From Clostridia bacterium (GTDB lineage: Bacteria; Bacillota; Clostridia; Christensenellales; CAG-314): a stretch of 7,079 nt of DNA. Positions 1 to 4,765 of the stretch are shown one piece after another. Each line of letters opens with the position of its first letter. Positions within the stretch are counted from its first letter, which is position 1. The stretch spans positions 1 through 7,079 of the forward strand of contig JAFQWS010000006.1 in the NCBI GenBank assembly GCA_017407305.1. The letters run 5' to 3'. The translations under genes and the position numbers were made by a program. Under the pieces are notes generated by a model. The model made no database searches. It had not been told where the DNA came from and saw only the letters and a list, made by a program, of their open reading frames with translations.

Positions 1-176
1 TTAACAAATACAAACATCCCCTTTACAAGAAAACAGTTTCCACAACCAAAAAGTACAAGGTTCGTGATGAACACAATGATTGCGGTGTCGGTGACACAGT
101 ACGCATTGCCGAAACAAGAAAATTGTCCAAAGAAGTTCACTGGAGATTGCTTGAAATCATTGAAAGGGCTAAGTAA
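1..176 (+). CDS. rpsQ: 30S ribosomal protein S17, 3' part (5' end outside window)
   Basis: S17 is a primary 16S rRNA-binding protein of the small subunit with an OB fold. The reading frame enters the window at its left edge, with the first whole codon at base 3, and runs 57 codons to a TAA at 174-176. The visible part has the family's C-terminal pattern: a KHPLY segment near the start, a Lys-rich KKYKVRDE stretch, the CGVGDTVRI strand, then ETRKLSK and a closing HWRLLEIIERAK. This matches the C-terminal two-thirds of a typical protein of about 85 residues. The start lies upstream of the window, where rpmC would be expected in this operon. The distance to rplN is 18 bases. The family match is clear by eye; only the missing 5' end limits the annotation. 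Confidence 0.96.
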   Translation, partial: NKYKHPLYKKTVSTTKKYKVRDEHNDCGVGDTVRIAETRKLSKEVHWRLLEIIERAK

Positions 177-194
177 TATTGGGAGGGAAGCATT

Positions 195-563
195 ATGATT
201 CAACCACAATCCAGATTGAAAGTTGCCGACAATTCCGGCGCAAAGGAAATTATGTGTATTAAAGTGCTTGGTGGCTCCCTTCGCAAAGCAGGCAGCATTG
301 GCGATATCATCGTTGCAAGTGTAAAAACAGCAAACCCCGGTGGTATTGTCAAGAAAGGTGACGTTATCAAGGCAGTTATTGTCAGAACAAGTTTTGGTGT
401 CAACCGCAAAGACGGTACACACATCCGTTTTGACGACAACGCAGCAGTTATCATTGATGAACAAAAGCAACCCCGTGGCACACGTATCTTTGGGCCCGTG
501 GCAAGAGAGTTGAGAGAAAAAGATTATATGAAAATCATTTCCCTTGCTCCCGAAGTGCTTTAA
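195..563 (+). CDS. rplN: 50S ribosomal protein L14
   Basis: L14 binds 23S rRNA on the subunit interface, where it contributes to an intersubunit bridge. The 122-residue product has the standard family length and starts with the conserved MIQPQSRLKVADNSGAK. The L14 signature is visible at about residues 60-86: A-V-I-V, then nine residues, D73-G74, F79, N82 and V85-I86. The conserved end (RGTRIFGPVAREL, then a short YMKIISLAPEVL tail) is complete. The ATG follows a GGGAGGG ribosome binding site at 181-187. The gene lies between rpsQ and rplX, its usual place in the spc operon. No insertion, truncation or odd residue was seen. Confidence 0.98.
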   Translation: MIQPQSRLKVADNSGAKEIMCIKVLGGSLRKAGSIGDIIVASVKTANPGGIVKKGDVIKAVIVRTSFGVNRKDGTHIRFDDNAAVIIDEQKQPRGTRIFGPVARELREKDYMKIISLAPEVL

Positions 564-582
564 TTTTTAGGGAGGTAAAAAA

Positions 583-1002
583 ATGTCAAGTTTGAATATT
601 AAATCGGGCGACCTTGTCGAAATCATGGTCGGTCAAGACCCTAAAAAACACGATGGTAAAGGCGACAAAGGCAAACGTGGTAGAGTTATCGCCGTAGATA
701 CAGAAAAACATGCTGTTATGGTAGAAGGACTCAACCTTGTCAAAAAACATCGCAGACCTCGTTCTGCACAAGACCAAGGTGGCATCATTGAAAAACCTCG
801 TTTTATCGACGTTTCCAACGTTGCTTTGGTATGCCCCAAGTGCAAAAAAGCAGTCAAAGTCGCTCACGTTTTGGGTGAAGACGGCAAAAAATACGTCCGT
901 GCATGCAAAGAATGCGGTGCAATCATCGACGTAAAAGAAGAAAAGAAAACAGCAAAGAAAGTTGCAAAAAAAGCAACAAAAAAATCTGCTGACAACAAAT
1001 AA
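583..1002 (+). CDS. rplX: 50S ribosomal protein L24, zinc-ribbon form with KOW insertion and Lys/Ala tail
   Basis: L24 binds 23S rRNA early in large-subunit assembly and sits near the peptide exit tunnel. The product is 139 residues, against roughly 100-105 in most bacteria. The KOW region is at about residues 6-40, but between the usual VxxxxG and DKGKRGRV segments it carries about 8-10 extra residues (around 18-27, rich in Lys, Asp, His and Gly). The core VEGLNLVKKHRRP (48-59) and QGGIIEKP (65-72) is typical. Cysteines at 84, 87, 108 and 111 form a C-x2-C...C-x2-C zinc-ribbon pattern, known in some L24 proteins; many others have lost it. Residues 116-139 are a Lys/Ala-rich, probably disordered tail. 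The ATG follows AGGGAGGT at 569-576. Identity is firm; the roles of the insertion and tail are unknown. Confidence 0.96.
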   Translation: MSSLNIKSGDLVEIMVGQDPKKHDGKGDKGKRGRVIAVDTEKHAVMVEGLNLVKKHRRPRSAQDQGGIIEKPRFIDVSNVALVCPKCKKAVKVAHVLGEDGKKYVRACKECGAIIDVKEEKKTAKKVAKKATKKSADNK

Positions 1003-1018
1003 TTAGGAGGAACGAATC

Positions 1019-1588
1019 GTGGCAAACGAAAAAACAGTTAAAACACCTGCAAGATTGAAAGACCACTATGTCAAAAACGTTGCTCCCCAATTATACAAAG
1101 AATTTGGTTACAAAAACGTCAACCAAGTTCCCAAATTGGTCAAAATCGTTATTAACGCCGGTTTGGGTGACGTAAAAGACAATTCTAAGAGCTTCCAACT
1201 CGCAGTTGAAGAACTTAAACAAATTTCAGGACAAAAACCCATTGTAACAAGCGCAAAACTATCTGTTGCAAACTTCAAAATCCGTAAAGGTATGCAAGTT
1301 GGCGCAAAGGTAACGTTGCGTGGACAAAGAATGTACGAATTTATGGACAAACTCGTATCCATCGCATTGCCCCGCGTAAGAGACTTCCGTGGTATCAACG
1401 GCAAGAGCTTTGACGGTCGTGGCAACTACACATTGGGTGTAAAAGAACAACTCATTTTCCCCGAAATCGTTTACGATCAAGTGGAAAAAACTCGTGGTTT
1501 TGACGTAACATTCGTCACAACAGCACAAACAGATGCCGAAGCAAAGGCTTTGTTGCAATATATGGGTATGCCCTTCTCTAAGGCATAA
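1019..1588 (+). CDS. rplE: 50S ribosomal protein L5 (GTG start)
   Basis: L5 binds 5S rRNA, helps place it on the large subunit and contacts the P-site tRNA. The product is 189 residues, about ten more than the usual 179, mostly because of a short charged N-terminal lead (residues 1-9) before the conserved ARLKDHYVKNVAPQL. The L5 signature is at residues 66-82 (L66, I69-S-G-Q72, I75, T77, A79-K80, S82). Other family blocks are KVTLRG (97-102), IALPRVRDFRG (115-125), FDGRGNYTLG (131-140) and EQLIFPEI (143-150). The start is GTG at 1019, placed eight bases after AGGAGG; no nearby in-frame ATG preserves the conserved N-terminus. The gene follows rplX by 16 bases. No disruption was seen. Confidence 0.97.
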   Translation: MANEKTVKTPARLKDHYVKNVAPQLYKEFGYKNVNQVPKLVKIVINAGLGDVKDNSKSFQLAVEELKQISGQKPIVTSAKLSVANFKIRKGMQVGAKVTLRGQRMYEFMDKLVSIALPRVRDFRGINGKSFDGRGNYTLGVKEQLIFPEIVYDQVEKTRGFDVTFVTTAQTDAEAKALLQYMGMPFSKA

Positions 1589-1603
1589 GCGAGGTAATAC
1601 ATT

Positions 1604-1789
1604 ATGGCAAGAAAATCATTGATTAATAAACAACAAAAACCCGCCAAATATTCAACCCGTGCATACACACGTTGCTCTATCTGTGGTAGACCTCACTCCG
1701 TTTTGAGAAAATTCGGTATTTGCAGAATCTGCTTCAGAGAAAAAGCCTACAAGGGTGAAATCCCTGGCGTTAAGAAATCAAGTTGGTAA
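1604..1789 (+). CDS. rpsN: 30S ribosomal protein S14, zinc-binding short form (type Z)
   Basis: S14 joins late in assembly of the 30S head near the A site. At 61 residues this is the short zinc form rather than the roughly 90-100-residue zinc-free form. The four zinc ligands are visible as C24-x2-C27 and C40-x2-C43, with the typical GRPHSVLRKFGICRICFRE block between and after them and the conserved GEIPGVKKSSW end. Many Bacillota keep a second, cysteine-free copy elsewhere that is expressed under zinc starvation; whether this organism does cannot be seen here. The ATG is preceded by a modest GAGGT at 1591-1595. The product is sometimes named rpsZ. It lies 15 bases after rplE and 12 before rpsH. 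Confidence 0.98.
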   Translation: MARKSLINKQQKPAKYSTRAYTRCSICGRPHSVLRKFGICRICFREKAYKGEIPGVKKSSW

Positions 1790-1801
1790 GGAGGAGAACA
1801 A

Positions 1802-2200
1802 ATGGTAGTTACAGATCCTATTGCAGATATGCTCACACGCATTAGAAATGCAGTATCTGCAAAACACAATGATGTTGAAATTCCCTCATCCAAGGCAAAG
1901 AAAGCAATCGCACAAATCCTCGTTGAAGAAGGTTATGTTGCATCTTTCACCGAAGTGGAAAAAGACATTCAAAACTCCCTTGTTTTGACTTTGAAATACG
2001 GAAAGAACGGCGAAAAAGTTATTTCCGGTTTGAAGAGAATCTCCAAGCCTGGTTTGAGAGTATATGCAAAAGCTCAAGAACTTCCCAAGGTCCTCAACGG
2101 TTTGGGAATTGCAATCGTGTCCACATCCAAGGGCATTATGACCGACAAACACGCAAGAGAAAACAATCTCGGTGGCGAAGTGTTGGCATACGTATGGTAA
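1802..2200 (+). CDS. rpsH: 30S ribosomal protein S8
   Basis: S8 binds the central domain of 16S rRNA and organises the 30S platform. In Escherichia coli it also represses the spc operon by binding its mRNA near rplE; I saw no clear copy of that site here. The product is 132 residues, the usual length. It begins VVTDPIADMLTRIRNA, typical of the family, and ends with the S8 signature at about residues 102-119: G102, I105-V106, S107-T108, G111-I112-M113, A118-R119, followed by NNLGGEVLAYVW. The ATG is preceded by AAGGAGG at 1788-1794, which overlaps the rpsN stop codon (TAAGGAGG), so the two are likely translated in close sequence. Confidence 0.98.
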   Translation: MVVTDPIADMLTRIRNAVSAKHNDVEIPSSKAKKAIAQILVEEGYVASFTEVEKDIQNSLVLTLKYGKNGEKVISGLKRISKPGLRVYAKAQELPKVLNGLGIAIVSTSKGIMTDKHARENNLGGEVLAYVW

Positions 2201-2218
2201 TGGGAGGTAGAATCAGTT

Positions 2219-2758
2219 ATGTCAAGAATTGGTAGAGCACCCATCGCCATCCCCGCTGGCGTAAATCTTACAGTAGATGGTCAAAACATCACAGTTAAAG
2301 GTCCCAAAGGTACACTCAGCTGTACAGTGGATACAACAATCAGCTTCAAAGTAGAAAACAACGAAATCGTTTTCACAAGAAGTAGCGAACACAAAGACAT
2401 CCGTGCAAAACACGGTTTGTACCGTGCATTGGTCGCCAACATGGTCAAAGGTGTAACAACAGGTTTTGAAAAATCTGTTATCATCAATGGCGTTGGTTAC
2501 AAAGCACAAGTAAACGGCAACAAGTTGATCCTCAACATTGGTTATTCTCACCCTTGTGAAGTCGTTGCACCCGATGGCATCACTTTCGAATGCCCTTCCG
2601 CAACGGAAATCTTGGTAAAAGGTTTTGACAAAGAACTTGTTGGTCAAACAGCAGCAAACTTGAAAGCCTTGCGTCCTGTTGAACCCTATCATGCATACGG
2701 CGTAAGATACAAAACTGACGTTGTTGTCTTGAAAGAAGGCAAAAAAGCAGGCAAGTAA
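2219..2758 (+). CDS. rplF: 50S ribosomal protein L6, with a divergent C-terminal motif
   Basis: L6 binds 23S rRNA near the base of the L7/L12 stalk and the sarcin-ricin loop. The product is 179 residues, normal length. It starts SRIGRAPIAIPAGV and contains the family blocks VKGPKGTL (26-33), LYRALVANMVKGVTTGFEK (67-85), GVGYKAQ (91-97), IGYSHP (107-112) and VKGFDKELVGQTAANLKALR (133-152). At the normally well-conserved C-terminal motif PEPYKGKG(I/V)RY this protein reads VEPYHAYGVRY (residues 154-164): the Lys-Gly-Lys is replaced by His-Ala-Tyr. The reading frame is intact through it, so it is a substitution rather than a sequencing slip. GGGAGGT at 2202-2208 is the ribosome binding site. The gene ends TAATAA, a tandem stop. 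Confidence 0.97.
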   Translation: MSRIGRAPIAIPAGVNLTVDGQNITVKGPKGTLSCTVDTTISFKVENNEIVFTRSSEHKDIRAKHGLYRALVANMVKGVTTGFEKSVIINGVGYKAQVNGNKLILNIGYSHPCEVVAPDGITFECPSATEILVKGFDKELVGQTAANLKALRPVEPYHAYGVRYKTDVVVLKEGKKAGK

Positions 2759-2773
2759 TAAGGAGAAGCGAAA

Positions 2774-3136
2774 ATGATTAAAAAACTCGATAAAAATACA
2801 GACAGAAAAGTAAGACACGAAAGAGTCAGAAAAACTGTCTATGGCACAGGCGTAAAACCCCGTTTGTGCGTTTACAGAAGTACCAATTACATTTACGCCC
2901 AACTTATTGACGACGTAAACGGCGTAACACTCACTTCCAGCTCCTCTTTGGCATTGGCAAAAGAATTGGAAGGCAAAACAAAGACAGAAGCAAGTGAAGC
3001 AGTCGGTTTGGACATTGGTAAAAAAGCACTCGCAATCGGTATCGAAGCAGTAGTGTTTGACAGAGGTGGCTATATCTACACAGGTAGAGTCGCAGCATTG
3101 GCAAAAGGCGCCCGTGACGCTGGCCTTAAATTCTAA
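2774..3136 (+). CDS. rplR: 50S ribosomal protein L18
   Basis: L18 binds 5S rRNA together with L5 and attaches it to the large subunit. The product is 120 residues, the normal bacterial size. Visible family features are the basic N-terminus (DRKVRHERVRKTVYGTG, about 10-26), PRLCVYRSTNYIYAQLIDD (29-47), and the C-terminal VVFDRGGYIYTGRVAALA (93-110) ending in AREAGL-like ARDAGLKF. The ATG follows AAGGAG at 2760-2765. The gene lies between rplF (15-base gap) and rpsE (17-base gap), the standard order. No unusual segment was seen. Confidence 0.98.
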   Translation: MIKKLDKNTDRKVRHERVRKTVYGTGVKPRLCVYRSTNYIYAQLIDDVNGVTLTSSSSLALAKELEGKTKTEASEAVGLDIGKKALAIGIEAVVFDRGGYIYTGRVAALAKGARDAGLKF

Positions 3137-3153
3137 CAGGGAGGTAAATTGAA

Positions 3154-3783
3154 ATGAGTGAAGTTGTTAAAAATGAAAATCAAGTCAACGCACCTGTAGA
3201 ACAAACAGAACAACGCCCCCAAGCACCCCAAGGTGAAAGAAGAGGCCGTGGCAAGTTTGAAGGCAAAAAAGGTGGCAGACGCTTTGACAAAAATCGCGAA
3301 AGAGAAGACGACGGTCTCATCAAAAAGACGGTTAAAATCAATCGCGTAACAAAGGTTGTTAAAGGTGGTAGAACAATGCGTTTTGCAGCACTTGTTGTTG
3401 TCGGTGACGGCAAAGGCAAGGTTGGCGTAGGCATGGGCAAAGCAGCAGAAGTTCCCCAAGCAATCGAAAAAGCAACACAAAGAGCCAAAAAGGAAATGGT
3501 TACCATCGCATTGAAAGGCAACACAATTCCTCACGAACAAATTGGTCGTTTTGGTCGCGGTCACGTTTTGTTGTTACCCGCACAAGAAGGTACCGGTGTT
3601 ATTGCAGGTGGTCCCGTACGTAACGTATTGGAAGCAGTCGGCATCAAAAACATCAGAACAAAATCTTATGGTTCCAACAACCCCGTCAACTGCGTCAAAG
3701 CAACCTTCGAAGGCTTGAAAGAACTTAGAACAGCAGAACAAATTGCCCAATTGCGTGGTAAATCTGTTGAAGAAATTTTGTAA
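3154..3783 (+). CDS. rpsE: 30S ribosomal protein S5 with Arg/Gly-rich N-terminal extension
   Basis: S5 lies at the mRNA entry side of the 30S subunit and affects decoding accuracy. The product is 209 residues, against about 166 in common models. The excess is a roughly 50-residue N-terminal lead: residues 1-27 are Glu/Gln/Pro-rich, and 28-50 are Arg/Gly/Lys-rich (ERRGRGKFEGKKGGRR), likely disordered. The S5 core begins near residue 54 with VKINRVTKVVKGGRTMRF (60-77), then the GDGKGKVGVGMGKAAEVPQAI block (84-104). The KGGR loop at 70-73, the region altered in spectinomycin-resistant mutants of other bacteria, looks wild type. The C-terminal domain (GTGVIAGGPVRNVLEAVGI, 147-164) is intact. AGGGAGGT at 3138-3145 supports the ATG and so the extended form. 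Confidence 0.97.
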   Translation: MSEVVKNENQVNAPVEQTEQRPQAPQGERRGRGKFEGKKGGRRFDKNREREDDGLIKKTVKINRVTKVVKGGRTMRFAALVVVGDGKGKVGVGMGKAAEVPQAIEKATQRAKKEMVTIALKGNTIPHEQIGRFGRGHVLLLPAQEGTGVIAGGPVRNVLEAVGIKNIRTKSYGSNNPVNCVKATFEGLKELRTAEQIAQLRGKSVEEIL

Positions 3784-3788
3784 GGAGA
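3782..3788 (+). promoter_or_regulatory. Ribosome binding site of rpmD, fused to the rpsE stop
   Basis: AAGGAGA overlaps the TAA stop of rpsE (TAAGGAGA) and lies seven bases before the ATG at 3796. It matters because it fixes the start of the unusually long L30: no in-frame ATG or GTG was found between this start and the L30 domain at about 4126. Confidence 0.8.
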
Positions 3789-3795
3789 TTGAACA

Positions 3796-4305
3796 ATGGC
3801 AGAAGTAAAAGAAGAAAAAGTCGTAGTTGAAACGGAAGCCGAAGTCAAAAAGGCTCCTCGCAAAAAAGCAACACCCAAAACAGAAGGTGAAGCAACAGCA
3901 AAGAAAACAACCAAAAAATCCACGAAAAAAGCAGAAGCAGTCGTAGAAGCACCCGTTGTTGAAGCAGTTGCAGAAGCAGTCGTAGAAGAAGTTGTTGCAA
4001 CAGAACCCGTTGTCCAAGCAAAGAAAGAATATCCTCAACCTTTGATTATCAACGGCAAATACGTAGCAGAAAAGAACTTTGCAAAACAATATGAAAAGGG
4101 CGACAAACCCTACGAAATTGGAAGCAAACAAATCAAAGTTACGTTGGTAAAAAGCACAGCAGGCAGTTTGGTAGAACATCAAAGAACAGTCAAGGCATTG
4201 GGACTTACAAAAATCCGTTCTTACAAAATCCACAATGACAACGCAGCAATTCGTGGTATGATTTTCAAAGTCAAACACCTTGTAACTGTTGAAGAAGTAA
4301 AATAA
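3796..4305 (+). CDS. rpmD: 50S ribosomal protein L30 with a ~110-residue N-terminal extension
   Basis: L30 is a small 23S rRNA-binding protein, normally about 60 residues. Here the family domain occupies only residues 111-169: KQIKVTLVKSTAG, then HQRTVKALGLTKIRS, then the C-terminal strand ending HLVTVEEVK. The first 110 residues are extra. They fall into an acidic start (1-16), a Lys/Ala/Thr-rich basic segment (17-46), an acidic Val/Ala/Glu/Pro segment (47-74) with a duplicated unit, and a less repetitive part (77-110) containing YPQPLIINGKYVAEKNF that could be a small fold or a linker. I do not recognise it as any known domain. The good ribosome binding site and lack of an internal start support the long form. 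Position between rpsE and rplO confirms identity. The extension could instead be removed after translation. Confidence 0.9.
   Translation: MAEVKEEKVVVETEAEVKKAPRKKATPKTEGEATAKKTTKKSTKKAEAVVEAPVVEAVAEAVVEEVVATEPVVQAKKEYPQPLIINGKYVAEKNFAKQYEKGDKPYEIGSKQIKVTLVKSTAGSLVEHQRTVKALGLTKIRSYKIHNDNAAIRGMIFKVKHLVTVEEVK
3931..3988 (+). repeat. In-frame direct repeat of 19 bases, 39-base period, inside rpmD
   Basis: The 19-base sequence GCAGAAGCAGTCGTAGAAG occurs exactly at 3931-3949 and again at 3970-3988. The offset is 39 bases, or 13 codons, so both copies code for AEAVVE (residues 46-51 and 59-64). A looser PVV(E/Q)A echo follows each copy (residues 53-57 and 71-75). This looks like an internal duplication that lengthened the low-complexity L30 extension while keeping frame. 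Confidence 0.85.
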
Positions 4306-4318
4306 GGAGACTAGACCG

Positions 4319-4765
4319 ATGAGAATACACACAATTTCCCCCGCCGAAGGCGCAGTAAGAGAATCCAAGAGATTGGGTAGAGGCGCAGGCAGTGGCTTGG
4401 GCAAAACAAGCGGTAAGGGTCACAAAGGTCAATGGGCCAGAAGTGGTGGCGGTGTTCGCCCCGGCTTTGAAGGTGGTCAAACTCCTTTGGCAAGACGCGT
4501 TCCTAAAAGAGGTTTCAAAAACCACTTCCGTGTTGATTATGACGTTATCAACGTTGCAGAACTCAATGCATTTGAAGACGGTGCAGTAATCAATCCCGAA
4601 ATTTTGGCAAATGCTGGTTTGCTCAGAAGCAAACACAACGGTGGTGTCAAAGTATTGGGCACAGGCGAACTTAACAAAAAATTGACCGTTCAAGCACAAA
4701 AGTTCTCCAAAACAGCAAAAGAACTTATTGAAAAAGCAGGCGGTACTGTCGAGGTAATTGACTAA
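4319..4765 (+). CDS. rplO: 50S ribosomal protein L15
   Basis: L15 binds 23S rRNA late in large-subunit assembly. The product is 148 residues, normal length. The Gly/Arg-rich N-terminal arm is visible (KRLGRGAGSGLGKTSGKGHKGQ, in residues 17-38), followed by GFEGGQTPLARRVPKRGF (49-66). The C-terminal L15 signature is at about 111-142: KVLGTGEL, then LTVQAQKFSKTAKELIEKAGG. The ATG follows AAGGAGA at 4304-4310, which overlaps the rpmD stop. The stop TAA shares its last A with the secY start (TAATG), suggesting coupled translation into secY. Confidence 0.98.
   Translation: MRIHTISPAEGAVRESKRLGRGAGSGLGKTSGKGHKGQWARSGGGVRPGFEGGQTPLARRVPKRGFKNHFRVDYDVINVAELNAFEDGAVINPEILANAGLLRSKHNGGVKVLGTGELNKKLTVQAQKFSKTAKELIEKAGGTVEVID
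4751..4755 (+). promoter_or_regulatory. Ribosome binding site of secY inside the end of rplO
   Basis: GAGGT lies within the last codons of rplO, nine bases before the secY ATG at 4765. With the one-base TAATG overlap, it favours reinitiation or coupling by ribosomes finishing rplO. Confidence 0.65.

Noticed and set aside
1003..1060. Possible S8-type autoregulatory mRNA site at the start of rplE
   Set aside because: Known from E. coli at this place, but I could not identify a convincing helix with the S8 recognition core here.
2756..2761. TAATAA tandem stop after rplF as a possible sign of readthrough control
   Set aside because: Tandem stops are common in highly expressed genes, and the second TAA also simply adjoins the rplR ribosome binding site.
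2222..2902. Open frame of 226 codons on the minus strand opposite rplF and rplR
   Set aside because: It has the same Cys/Phe-rich composition, no suitable ribosome binding site was seen, and it lies fully opposite conserved genes.
3574..4404. Long open frame of 276 codons on the minus strand across rpsE-rpmD-rplO
   Set aside because: It is antisense to three certain genes, its translation is a Cys/Phe-rich string with no recognisable domain, and it arises because TTA, CTA and TCA codons are scarce on the + strand.
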